A DNA stretch of 64,000 nucleotides, taken from positions 33,327 to 97,326 of the forward strand of contig JAZRXL010000049.1 of assembly GCA_045600225.1 (NCBI GenBank). Direction: 5' to 3'. Positions 55,329 through 63,919 of this stretch are shown here, one piece after another (positions within the stretch are counted from its first letter, which is position 1; every line of letters starts with the position of its first letter). The notes under the pieces were generated by a model that saw only the letters and a list, made by a program, of their open reading frames with translations, was not told the DNA's origin and made no database searches. Position numbers and translations under genes: made by a program. This DNA comes from UBA1181 sp045600225. GTDB lineage: Bacteria; Bacteroidota; Bacteroidia; Bacteroidales; Paludibacteraceae.

Positions 55329-55772
55329 ATGGAAATTATATTATTGCAAGACGTTCAAAATTTGGGATATAAAGACGATGTCGTTAAGGTAAAGAACGGT
55401 TACGGACGTAACTACCTTATCCCTCAAGGAAAAGCAATCTTAGCTACTCCTTCTGCAAAGAAGATTTTGGAAGAGAACTTGAGACAACGCGCTCACAAGT
55501 TGGCAAAGATCAAGGCTGATGCTGAGGCTTTGGCTGCTAAGTTGAATGGTGTTTCTTTGACTATTCCTGCTAAGACAAGTGCTACTGGTACAATCTTCGG
55601 TTCTGTTAACAATATCCAAATCGCTGATGCTTTGGCTGCTAAGGGATTTGAAGTTGATAGAAAAACTATTGTTATCAACGATAGCGTTAAGGAATTGGGT
55701 AACTATAAGGCAACAGTTAGACTTCACAAAGAAGTTTCTGCTGAGATCAACTTCGAAGTTGTTGCTGAGTAA
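55329..55772 (+). CDS. rplI: 50S ribosomal protein L9 (bL9)
   Basis: The N-terminal domain MEIILLQDVQNLGYKDDVVKVKNGYGRNYLIPQGKA is diagnostic for L9. It is followed by the connecting helix (about 45-75) and the C-terminal rRNA-binding domain. It has 147 residues. A strong AGGAGG site lies 8 nt before the ATG. It is the last gene of the ribosomal operon. Confidence 0.97.
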   Translation: MEIILLQDVQNLGYKDDVVKVKNGYGRNYLIPQGKAILATPSAKKILEENLRQRAHKLAKIKADAEALAAKLNGVSLTIPAKTSATGTIFGSVNNIQIADALAAKGFEVDRKTIVINDSVKELGNYKATVRLHKEVSAEINFEVVAE

Positions 55773-55791
55773 TTATTCACTCACAGATAAG

Positions 55792-55821
55792 AAAAGGACG
55801 GTTTTTGCCGTCCTTTTTTTT
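55792..55821 (+). terminator. Terminator of the rpsF operon
   Basis: A 10-bp stem AAAAGGACGG/CCGTCCTTTT (55792-55801 with 55808-55817) is followed by T up to 55821. Confidence 0.92.
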
Positions 55822-55925
55822 GTTTTAAAAGAGATACATATCTGCTTGATGTTTTTTTGCCAAGACTAATTTCTTAATGAAGATTGTCGAACCATCATTT
55901 CTTGAATCTAAATCTTTCCATTTTT

Positions 55926-55958
55926 TTTGTTTGTTTTTCCCTTTTTGTTATATATTTG
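55926..55958 (+). promoter_or_regulatory. Promoter of the second GH5 gene
   Basis: TTTG at 55926-55929 and TATATTTG at 55951-55958 are 21 bp apart. Initiation near 55965 gives an AU-rich 5' leader of about 95 nt in which I see no hairpin terminator. Confidence 0.65.
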
Positions 55959-56060
55959 CGTCAAAGAACTTCTATTCAGCGAATTAGATGTTTTTGTAAA
56001 GTATAAATGTTGATTATTTTAATGGTGTGTGTTGTTTTAATTTAAATTTTGGTTAATATC

Positions 56061-58475
56061 ATGATTAAACTGAACAAAGGAATTAAGCATTACTTATGTG
56101 TGCTTGCATTGGTATTCTTACCAATTGTTGCTAATGCAAAGTACGAAAGCACTTCGGATTTTCCTGCTGGATCTCCCGTTGCACTTAATGGTAAATTGAA
56201 AGTTGTAGGAACACAATTGGTGAATGAGTGTGGAAATCCTATTCAACTTAGAGGAATGAGTACCCATGGTCCTCAATGGTATGGACAATGTATCTGTGAA
56301 AGTTCATTGAATTTGATGGTAGATAAGTGGGGTATCGACTTGTTCCGTCTGGCTATGTATGTACAGGAACAAGGTTATGTGACTAATCCTTCAAAATGGC
56401 GTGGTTGGATTGACGAATGGGTAGATGAGTGTGCTGAAAGAGGTATCTATTGTTTGATCGACTGGCACGTATTGAATCCAGGTAACCCAAATGCTAATTT
56501 GGAAGATTCAAAGAGCTTCTGGGATTATATGACAAAACAACATGGAAATAAAAAACATGTGTTATTCGAAATTTGTAACGAGCCTAATGGAGGTACTTCT
56601 TGGGCTACCGTAAAAGAATATGCTGAAGCTGTTTTAAAGGTAATTCGTCAGGATAATAAGAACGAAACAGTTGTTATTGTTGGTACTCCTACTTGGAGCC
56701 AGGATGTGGATCAGGCATCTCAAAACAAACTTACTGCTTCGAATGTGATGTACACAGTTCACTTCTACGCTGGTTCTCATGGTGCTGCTCTTCGTAGCAA
56801 GGCTGAGACCGCAATGCGAAATGGATGTGCCATTTTCGTAACTGAATTTGGTACTACCGATGCTTCTGGTAATGGTAATTATAGTCCAGATGCTACGCGT
56901 ACTTGGGTGCAATGGATGAATGAACATAAGATTAGTTGGGCCAACTGGAGTTATGCGGATAAGGATGAGACCTCCGCTGCTTTAAAACCAGGTTCTTGTA
57001 ATCAAGGGAAATGGGACAATACAACAACAAATGGTGATTTGATCAAGGAATTAATCAAGAAGGATAGAATCGCTTATATTCCTTGTAGTAATCAGTCTCA
57101 AGGCGGTAACAACAATAACAATACTGGTGATAATAACAATAATAACACTGGTGACAATAACAATAATAACGAGAATAATAATAATAATAATAATAACAAT
57201 AACAATAACCAACCTCAAGCGCCTTATAAGAACGCAATAGCTATTCCAGGAATTGTTGAAGCTGAGGATTATGACAAGGGTGGTCAGAATGTTGCATACT
57301 ACGACTCAGACCAAAAGAACGAGGGAGACGCTAAATATCGTACAGATGAATATGTGGATATTGTAAAGGGTGGTACAGGTATGGCTATTGGTTACACATC
57401 TACTGTAGAATGGTTTGAATATACTGTGAATGTAGCTGCTGACGGCGATTATGATGTAGAGTCAGGTTTGTCTTGTGGTAGCGGAGATCCTGCAATAGAC
57501 CTTTCTATGGATGGCAAGGTTTTGGCAAGTTTGAAAGGTACTGGTAAGTCAAATGATTGGGATACCTATTCAGTTGCTAAAGGTAAAGTAAGTTTGAAGG
57601 CTGGCGAGCATATATTGAAAATTAGTATCAAGGCAAATAATACTAATGTGGATTATGTTAAGTTTGCAAGGCCAGGATCTGAAAATAATAATAATAACAA
57701 TACTAATACAGATAATAACAACAATAATAATAACAACCAAGGTGGTCAGACAACCCCTGCTCAATGTCCAACAGTGACATCTACTATTATTTCTAACTCT
57801 GTCTATCGTATTGTGAATAAGAATAGTTGCAAAGTTCTTTCTGCAACGGGAAGTGACGCACTTGTTCAAACTACAAGGAATGAGCAAGATGAAAGTCAGT
57901 TGTTCCAGTTGATAGAAGAGAATGGAGTGTATTTTATAAAGGCAAAGAATAGTGATAAAGTCTTTACTAATAAATACAATCCTAACGATGGTGCAGAAAT
58001 TGTATTGCAAGAGTTGAGTGACTACGACAATCCGACTGAAAAATGGAGATTGGTATTGGTAGATGGCAATTGGTTTAAGATGGAGAACGAAAATTTTGCA
58101 GAAGGTTCATCTTGTATTGAGATTGCCAACTCCTCGAACGATGACAATGCTGCATTGGTACAATCTGTGAACTATCAGAAAAAGGATAATCAGTTGTGGG
58201 GATTTGAGTATGTTTCAAATTCGGTATCATCTTTGGTTGCTGATGCTTCATCCGCTTCGTTGAGCATTGTTCCTACTGTTGTAGAGAATGAATTCTCCGT
58301 ATTGGGTGATGAGGAAGAGTATACAGATTTGTATATTTACTCCCTTGCAAGTATTAGACAAGGTGATTTCTCTCGTCAATCTTCTTACAATATTTCAGAC
58401 TATTCTGCAGGTGTTTACTTTGTAGTATTAATCAAGGAAGGTGTGATAGTAAAGAGATTGCCTATCTTGAAGAAG
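56061..58475 (+). CDS. Secreted modular GH5 endoglucanase: GH5, Asn-rich linkers, CBM6, ricin-like, type IX sorting domain
   Basis: The ATG at 56061 gives a clean signal peptide (to VANA, about residue 26); an in-frame TTG at 56049 is less likely. GH5 spans about 40-340, with acid/base Glu174 in EICNEPN and nucleophile Glu262 in FVTEFGT. A linker almost wholly of Asn with Gly, Asp and Thr (about 349-383) leads to a CBM6 (about 390-536, with VEAEDYDKGGQNVAYYD). A second Asn-rich linker (about 541-560) leads to a ricin-type beta-trefoil-like module (about 570-722). The last ~75 residues resemble a type IX sorting domain. Expected substrate is cellulose or mixed-linkage glucan. The coordinates exclude the TAA at 58476-58478. 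Confidence 0.92.
57108..57210 (+). repeat. AAT/AAC trinucleotide repeat encoding the first poly-Asn linker
   Basis: Runs of AAT and AAC codons are interrupted by short ACTGGTGAT-type units, giving two copies of an N5-T-G-D-like repeat and then an uninterrupted Asn run. A shorter tract of the same kind lies at 57684-57740. The units are in frame, so length changes would alter only linker length. Confidence 0.9.
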
Positions 58476-58503
58476 TAATAGTTTGTTAGGTATATTTGAG
58501 AAG

Positions 58504-58536
58504 TGCTGGGTCCTATGGATTCCAGCATTTTTCTTT
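58504..58536 (+). terminator. Terminator of the second GH5 gene
   Basis: TGCTGG (58504-58509) pairs with CCAGCA (58522-58527), with an inner TCC/GGA pairing, followed by a T-rich run. Confidence 0.72.
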
Positions 58537-58559
58537 TAAAAATACCCATGGAAAATTTG

Positions 58560-58567
58560 TATATTTG
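58560..58567 (+). promoter_or_regulatory. -7 box of the S4-domain gene
   Basis: TATATTTG fits TAnnTTTG, 66 bp before the ATG at 58634. Confidence 0.5.
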
Positions 58568-58633
58568 TGAGCCCCAATATTGCAGAAGAAATCAATGTTG
58601 GATTAATATGAATTGTTTAAAAGGAGGAGAGTT

Positions 58634-58852
58634 ATGCAAAAAATAGATTTCAAATTGAGAGAAGGAGAAGACTTCATTCAATTGATACAATTGTTGAAGG
58701 CTACCAATATCGTATATAATGGGGCTGAGGCTCAAAGTGTGGTAGCTGATGGTTTTGTGCTTCGTAATGGTGAGGTTGAACTTCGTAAAAGAGCCAAGAT
58801 TGTGGCTGGTGATGTTATTAGAATAGCAGAATATGAGATTACAGTTCACTAA
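58634..58852 (+). CDS. Small S4-domain RNA-binding protein (YbcJ-like)
   Basis: The start at 58634 is chosen because an AGGAGG site (58622-58627) lies 6 nt upstream; an in-frame start at 58613 would add seven residues and include that site. The 72-residue protein is essentially one S4 fold (FIQLIQLLKATNIVYNGAEAQSVVADGFVLRNGEVELRKRAKIVAGDVI). This is the form found in YbcJ/YaaA-like RNA-binding proteins. The RNA target is unknown. Its end overlaps the next gene by 20 bp. Confidence 0.88.
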   Translation: MQKIDFKLREGEDFIQLIQLLKATNIVYNGAEAQSVVADGFVLRNGEVELRKRAKIVAGDVIRIAEYEITVH

Positions 58853-59282
58853 GGCGATACTGCTCTTTATATTGGTTGTTTCTGATTTCTCTTGTAAGGA
58901 TGATAGAACTACCATTCCAGAGAGTGAGGTATATGTAAAAACTACGTTTAGCGAGTATCAAACCTTAATGTCGGTTAATCGGGCTGTGGTATATTCGGTT
59001 AATAAGATATATCCACTCAACTTTAAATTAGGTTATGGTGGGGTTTGTATATTTAGAGACCTTGAAAGACAGATTAAATGTTGTGATTTGTCTTGCCCTT
59101 ACGAAAGTTTAAGGACGGTCACGTTAGACATAAAAATGCCATATGCCATATGTCCAGAATGTGGTTCTAAATTCGATCTTACTTATGGTCAGGGTAATCC
59201 AATAGAAGGACCCGTTAAATGTGGTCTAAAAATGTATACTAAAATTAGGGATACTGGAGAGTATATTTTGGTGACAAATTAA
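58833..59282 (+). CDS. Lipoprotein with a degenerate Rieske-like domain
   Basis: The 149-residue protein has a lipoprotein-type signal (AILLFILVVSDFSC, Cys21). Its second half has the outline of a Rieske fold: a first cysteine loop CCDLSCPYES and a second loop CPECGSKFDLTYGQGNPIEGP. The His ligands of a true Rieske site (CxH and CxxH) are replaced by Tyr and Cys. A [2Fe-2S] cluster of Rieske type is therefore unlikely; a Cys-bound metal or a structural fold is possible. Its start overlaps the S4 gene. The function is unknown. Confidence 0.72.
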   Translation: MRLQFTKAILLFILVVSDFSCKDDRTTIPESEVYVKTTFSEYQTLMSVNRAVVYSVNKIYPLNFKLGYGGVCIFRDLERQIKCCDLSCPYESLRTVTLDIKMPYAICPECGSKFDLTYGQGNPIEGPVKCGLKMYTKIRDTGEYILVTN

Positions 59283-59320
59283 GAGGCATGCTTCCCAATG
59301 AAAAGCATGCCTCTTCTTAT
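59281..59320 (+). terminator. Terminator after the Rieske-like gene
   Basis: A 13-bp stem AAGAGGCATGCTT/AAGCATGCCTCTT (59281-59293 with 59303-59315) starts inside the stop codon and is followed by a short T-rich stretch. Confidence 0.8.
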
Positions 59321-59384
59321 TTATTAGGTCTGTTAAAGTTGATCCGTAGTTTTACGATCGTTAAATCAACATAATATCTAATGA

Positions 59385-59678
59385 TTAACGTCTTATTATC
59401 TCCTTCTTAACAGAACCATCCTTCATGTGAACAATGTGGACTCCTTGATAGCCTTTATTTACTCGTTTGCCGTCAACACTATAACGACCTTCCTCTTCTG
59501 AAGTTCGTGCATTGATCAACGGAACATCGGTCGATTCCAATTCGCCATAAACAGCCTCTATGTTTGTGCATGAGAGAGATACTTGTTTTCTTGTTTTAAA
59601 GTAGTGGCGATCGCCGACAACTTCTTCATTACCTACTCATTCAAGGCAATATAGATTGGTGAGAATATCATATCTCAT
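59385..59678 (-). pseudogene. Interrupted C-terminal remnant of a secreted protein
   Basis: On the minus strand an ATG at 59678 opens 13 codons (MRYDILTNLYCLE) that end in an in-frame TGA at 59639-59637. The same frame then stays open for 83 codons to a TAA at 59387-59385. The second part reads ...TSEEEGRYSVDGKRVNKGYQGVHIVHMKDGSVKKEIIRR in pieces, the Y-x-x-x-G-x-R-V type end common on secreted Bacteroidales proteins. There is no room for a catalytic domain, so it looks like the tail of a lost gene. It follows the terminator of the HerA-like gene and has no evident promoter. Confidence 0.62.
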
Positions 59679-59714
59679 GGTATTTAATTTTTTGTTTGTT
59701 GTATTCAGAAATAC

Positions 59715-59766
59715 ATAAAAAGTAACAACACTATACCAATTGGCATAGCCGATCGATATAGTGTTG
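59715..59766 (-). terminator. Terminator of the HerA-like gene
   Basis: On the minus strand a 10-bp stem (59766-59757 with 59735-59726) with a 21-nt loop is followed by a U-rich run near 59721-59717, directly after the gene's stop. Confidence 0.75.
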
Positions 59767-59771
59767 CCTAG

Positions 59772-61289
59772 TTATTTCAGTTTTTTAATCACCTCGTTCA
59801 CTAATTTGTTCCCTAGTGATTTTCCTACTGAAACTAGTATTTTGCTAAATACGCCGCTTGAACTGCTACTACTTTTCTTCGTCGTTTTTGCGGCGCGTTC
59901 TTCCTCTTTCTTTCGTTTAGCCTCCTCTTTCTCTGCCAAAGCTCTTTCTTTCTCCTCTTCTTTTAGTCGCTTGGCATCCTCTTCCTCTTTCACCCTCGCG
60001 TCCTCAATCTTTTTAAGCATTTCGTATGCAGATTCACGGTCGAGAGTTTCTCCATATTTCTTGTCTAATCCAGACTCTTTGATAGCAGTTGCCCTCTCTT
60101 CGTCTGAAATAGGACCAATTTGACCTTGAGGGCATAGCATCTTTGCTCTTTCTACTATGGAAGGGGCTCCCTTTTCATCTAAGAAAGAGATTAATGCCTC
60201 TCCTGTCTCAAGCTCCATAAGAGCCTTCTCTGTGTCGAAATTGTCGTTCTTACGGAACGATTGAGCTACCGCTTTTATGGCTTTTTGATCCTTAGGGGTA
60301 AAGGCACGCAATGCGTGTTGAATCTTATTTCCCAATTGTCCTAAAACATTATCCGGAATATCAGTAGGAGATTGAGTGATAAAATAGACACCTACGCCTT
60401 TTGAACGGATCAAGCGAACGATCTTTTCAATTTGGTCAAGCAGTGTCTTTGATGCATCGTTGAATAGTAGGTGTGCTTCGTCAAAGAAGAAAACAAACTT
60501 TGGTTTATCCATATCTCCCACCTCAGGCATCTTGTTGTAAAGTGAGCTTAACAACCACATCAAAAATGCAGAGTATAGTTTTGGATTGTTGTATAGTTTG
60601 TCTGCTGCCAGAATGTTGATCATTCCCTTCTTTATTCCATTGGAACGCTCGGTAACAATGAAGTCATCAATGTTAAATTCAGGGAGACCGAAGAATTGGT
60701 TGCCTCCTTGCTCCTCCAAAGCCAATAGATTGCGTTGGATAGCTCCTACCGAGGCTGTAGTAATATTTCCGTAGTCTGTTTGATATCTCTTTGCATTTTG
60801 TGCCACATAGTTAAGCGCAGAACGGAGGTCTTTGAGATCATCCAAAGGAAGTTTTTCGTCGTCACAAATTCTAAATACTGCGTTAAGCACACCCTCTTGC
60901 GTATCTGTTAGTGACATAATACGAGAAAACAACATAACACCGAAGTTTCTTACGGTTACACGCATAGGTGTTCCCTGCATACCATATACATCAAAGAACT
61001 GAACTGGATAGGGTTGGAAATCGAATGTCACACCAAACTGAGCTTGGCGCTTCTCTATGAATTTGGACAATGTACCCGCTTTGTAAACTCCAGAAAGGTC
61101 TCCTTTCATATCTGCCATAAAACAAGGAACCCCCAAGTCGCTAAACGACTCTGCTAAAACTTGAAGAGAGACTGTCTTTCCTGTACCTGTTGCTCCTGCA
61201 ATCAGACCGTGTCTATTGGCCATCTTGGGCTCCAGCATCAATGGATGGTCGGAGTGCGCAACATATAGTTTGTTATCTTCGCTAACCAT
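59772..61289 (-). CDS. HerA-like / DUF853 ATPase
   Basis: The 505-residue protein has Walker A in LIAGATGTGKTVSLQVLAESF (residues 29-49), then CFMADMKGDLSGVYKAG. A Walker B-like segment KFVFFFDEAHLLFNDA follows, and later GVGVYFITQSPTDIPDNVLGQLGNKIQHALRAFTPKDQKAIK. This set marks the DUF853/HerA helicase-like family, related to FtsK/HerA motors. The C-terminal ~110 residues are a very charged Glu/Lys/Arg coiled coil followed by a Ser-rich tail. Its cellular role is not established. It has its own promoter and terminator. Confidence 0.9.
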   Translation of the reverse strand: MVSEDNKLYVAHSDHPLMLEPKMANRHGLIAGATGTGKTVSLQVLAESFSDLGVPCFMADMKGDLSGVYKAGTLSKFIEKRQAQFGVTFDFQPYPVQFFDVYGMQGTPMRVTVRNFGVMLFSRIMSLTDTQEGVLNAVFRICDDEKLPLDDLKDLRSALNYVAQNAKRYQTDYGNITTASVGAIQRNLLALEEQGGNQFFGLPEFNIDDFIVTERSNGIKKGMINILAADKLYNNPKLYSAFLMWLLSSLYNKMPEVGDMDKPKFVFFFDEAHLLFNDASKTLLDQIEKIVRLIRSKGVGVYFITQSPTDIPDNVLGQLGNKIQHALRAFTPKDQKAIKAVAQSFRKNDNFDTEKALMELETGEALISFLDEKGAPSIVERAKMLCPQGQIGPISDEERATAIKESGLDKKYGETLDRESAYEMLKKIEDARVKEEEDAKRLKEEEKERALAEKEEAKRKKEEERAAKTTKKSSSSSSGVFSKILVSVGKSLGNKLVNEVIKKLK

Positions 61290-61339
61290 AGTATGATTAT
61301 TCTATTGATTGTTTGTTTTTATTTAAGGAATGTATAATG

Positions 61340-61347
61340 CAAATATA
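61340..61347 (-). promoter_or_regulatory. -7 box of the HerA-like gene
   Basis: On the minus strand TATATTTG fits TAnnTTTG in the 69-bp gap between the CotH gene and this one, about 50 bp before the start at 61289. Confidence 0.5.
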
Positions 61348-61358
61348 ATCATAATATT

Positions 61359-63803
61359 TCATTCTTTAACCAGCACTTTTCGTGAAACGTTATTCACTTG
61401 AAGTATATATTCTCCTATTGGTAGGAATATCTTTCTTTCTGCGTCTAAAACATCTGTTTCCTTGATTATTGTTCTTCCTGTCATATCTGCTACGGAGATA
61501 GTACTATTCTTTTCAATGTGACAAATCATTATGCCACCTGCAATGTTGTAACACTCAAGCGTGTTCTCTTTTATTTCCTCTGTCGTCTCGCAGATGGTGA
61601 TTTTAATATCCGTCGCTTCTGAATTTTCAGAAATGAACAGATTTAATGAATCTCCTTTTTGGTATTCCACGAAAACGCCATTGTTTATTGTCTTTTCTAT
61701 TTTCCAACCCTTTATGTCAGGTGCATTTTGCTTCTTTTTTGTGCGAATGGATATTGTTCTATTGTTATAGTAGTATCCTTCGTATGAGGTATGTATCATA
61801 TCTATTCCATTGAATGTGAAGGTGTAAGGTAGATCTTTTGAGAATGGATTGTTGATAGAAAGGTGATACATGTTCCCTAACGAGAAAAATTCCTTCATAG
61901 AGGCTGAGTGTAGCCAGTTTCTCTTAGAAGAGTAGTTTCTAATAACCTCTACATTCTTGTACCAATCAGAAATGTCGCTATTATTAAAGTCGGAATATCT
62001 CTCAAAAGTGTAAGGAATCTCATATTCAATTTTGTTGGAAAGACTGTCTACATGCTTTACGATATATCTTGGATGTAGGAAGTCTCCAAGGCTGACTGAG
62101 AATTTATCTATCATTTTCTCCTGAAACTCTTTTGTTTTGCAGAGCTTGCGAAAAAGCAGGGTGGAGAATTGAAAGAAATTACCTTTCTCTTCTGTCGCCT
62201 TGTCATCTAATACTTGTGAGAAATAGTTGGAGGTAAATTTATTTAGGTCGAAATCCTTTTCTGGATGATAATCCATGGAGTAATCAAGGTCCTTTAAGAT
62301 CCATCTCCATTTGGCTCCTTCCTTCTTTTCTCGCCACATAACTATGTTATTGTCAGGGAAATCTATGTTTCCAAAATAGGCTTCAATAATGAGTAGATTA
62401 AGAAACTCATTTACATCCATCTCCTTTTCTAATTGCTCATATGTGACATTGTTGTCTTTTATCAATCGGTAGAATCTTATGGCTTCATCCGTATCTCCGC
62501 TATTGCATTGTACCCAATTCTCGATAATGTCAAACTCTTTAGCTTCTGGATGATTGGTCTCTACGAAAACGGCATTTGTCCTTTCCCGTAGGTTCATTAG
62601 TCCAACATACTCTCCGTTAATGTATACAATAACTGGCTGATAGGCTTGATAGTCTAAGTCCTCAAAGCAGAGACCTGCATAACTTTGTATAATGGGATCT
62701 CTTAGATTTCCTCTCAGAAAGTCGTTACCTGAGTTTCGTAATAAGAAACTATGTGTGCTGGTTATATTTGGTTTCTCGCTCCAAAAAGAATAGTTGAAGT
62801 CTCCTCCTGAAAGTCTTTTTTTACTGTATAAGGAGAGTGATTTTTGTGGTAATAGCCTGGAAGTAGCCCCTGCTATTCGGATCTCAGACCACTGGTTCAA
62901 GACTAACTCATTTTCTTCGGTGATATAGTCTAAGTGAATGGGACGATGCCAGTCGTGTACAAAATTGAAGGTGTCTTTATCAAAACATCCATCCACATAG
63001 ATACCAAGTGTGTCATCGTAGAAGTATCTGTTGTCGGTTACGATCGAAATAATGGGAAGTGTTACTGCTCGATCAGGGAATAGGTAAGAGTAGGTGGTTA
63101 CTTCAGAAGGAATCTCCCCTTCCGCGTATCGTCTAAGACGCAGTGTTTTTGTCTCTGAAATCTTGATATTTTTTGCGAATATACTATCTTTGTTTGTTGG
63201 AATGCTTCCATTCGTAGTATAATAAATTGTTGATAGTGAATCTGTTTTGTTGATTAGTGATACATCGAAAGATTCGTAGAAGAAACCTGAAGGAACAGAT
63301 AGTAAGGGAGCCTCAGAAAAGGTGTGTGAAATGTTTGAATTAGGTTTCCCCGGTGTGTCCTCGATCATCCAACCATATTCGCCCTTGTTGTTTCTGCCAT
63401 ACGCTATGCCTGGTTGCTCGCATTTGGACAAGTAAATGATATCTGCGAGGGAACTATCTGGTGCGTACAATTTCAGTGAAGACTCTTTTTCAAACTCCAC
63501 TTTGAAATTGGTGTGTAGTTTGATGCAAAGCTCATCCGCATATAATACGATGAAAGAGTGGGCTTTGACTATTGTGTCTATGTAGATTGTATATTTTGCC
63601 TTGCTGGATTCAATAGTGTAGAGGAAAAGAGAGATATCCTTTCCTGATTCATTGTAAAGTTCAATCCAAGAGTCTGGGAAGTTGTTTGTATCGTCAATAA
63701 GGGATGTGTTTGCTTGCATCACCTCATTTATCTTCAACTGGGCGTTGATAGGAGGTAATGACAGCAAAGTAAGAATTATTCCGAATATGAGTTTTTTAGC
63801 CAA
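61359..63803 (-). CDS. Secreted CotH-kinase protein with lamin-tail domain and type IX sorting domain
   Basis: The start must be a TTG at 63803-63801: an in-frame stop lies 15 nt upstream and no ATG gives the signal peptide (to PINAQ, about residue 21). A lamin-tail domain follows (about 22-150, KINEVMQANTSLIDDTNNFPDSWIELYN), then a chitobiase C-terminal-like module (about 165-230, TIYYTTNGSIPTN). The CotH domain spans about 240-560, with LRERTNAVFVETNHPEAKEFD and the DLD segment of ILKDLDYSMDY. The C-terminus (about 740-814) is a type IX sorting domain. CotH proteins are atypical protein kinases; the target here is unknown. Confidence 0.9.
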   Translation of the reverse strand: MAKKLIFGIILTLLSLPPINAQLKINEVMQANTSLIDDTNNFPDSWIELYNESGKDISLFLYTIESSKAKYTIYIDTIVKAHSFIVLYADELCIKLHTNFKVEFEKESSLKLYAPDSSLADIIYLSKCEQPGIAYGRNNKGEYGWMIEDTPGKPNSNISHTFSEAPLLSVPSGFFYESFDVSLINKTDSLSTIYYTTNGSIPTNKDSIFAKNIKISETKTLRLRRYAEGEIPSEVTTYSYLFPDRAVTLPIISIVTDNRYFYDDTLGIYVDGCFDKDTFNFVHDWHRPIHLDYITEENELVLNQWSEIRIAGATSRLLPQKSLSLYSKKRLSGGDFNYSFWSEKPNITSTHSFLLRNSGNDFLRGNLRDPIIQSYAGLCFEDLDYQAYQPVIVYINGEYVGLMNLRERTNAVFVETNHPEAKEFDIIENWVQCNSGDTDEAIRFYRLIKDNNVTYEQLEKEMDVNEFLNLLIIEAYFGNIDFPDNNIVMWREKKEGAKWRWILKDLDYSMDYHPEKDFDLNKFTSNYFSQVLDDKATEEKGNFFQFSTLLFRKLCKTKEFQEKMIDKFSVSLGDFLHPRYIVKHVDSLSNKIEYEIPYTFERYSDFNNSDISDWYKNVEVIRNYSSKRNWLHSASMKEFFSLGNMYHLSINNPFSKDLPYTFTFNGIDMIHTSYEGYYYNNRTISIRTKKKQNAPDIKGWKIEKTINNGVFVEYQKGDSLNLFISENSEATDIKITICETTEEIKENTLECYNIAGGIMICHIEKNSTISVADMTGRTIIKETDVLDAERKIFLPIGEYILQVNNVSRKVLVKE

Positions 63804-63824
63804 ATCTTCTTTGTTTTATGATGA

Positions 63825-63832
63825 CAAATGTA
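63825..63832 (-). promoter_or_regulatory. -7 box of the CotH gene
   Basis: On the minus strand TACATTTG fits TAnnTTTG, 21 bp before the TTG start at 63803. Confidence 0.5.
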
Positions 63833-63857
63833 AGAAATATTTTTTAGATCCTTCATT

Positions 63858-63897
63858 CAAAAAGAAGCGGGTACAACCACAAAGGTGCACCCGCTTC
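63858..63897 (-). terminator. Terminator of the edge gene
   Basis: On the minus strand a 9-bp stem GAAGCGGGT/ACCCGCTTC (63897-63889 with 63872-63864) is followed by a run of U. It lies 22 bp after the stop of the partial gene at the right edge. Confidence 0.85.
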
Positions 63898-63919
63898 CGT
63901 AAGTTTACTTATTATCTTA

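Noticed and set aside
57055..57237. Tyr/Cys-rich open frame antisense to the cellulase
   Set aside because: It is the complement of the poly-Asn codon repeat and has no independent support.
57108..57740. Possible CRISPR or tandem-repeat array
   Set aside because: The repeats are trinucleotide codons in frame within a cellulase; there are no spacers, no leader and no cas genes.
59637..59639. TGA as a selenocysteine codon
   Set aside because: No selenocysteine insertion hairpin is evident after it, the flanking protein has no redox context, and the short N-terminal part looks like a decayed end.
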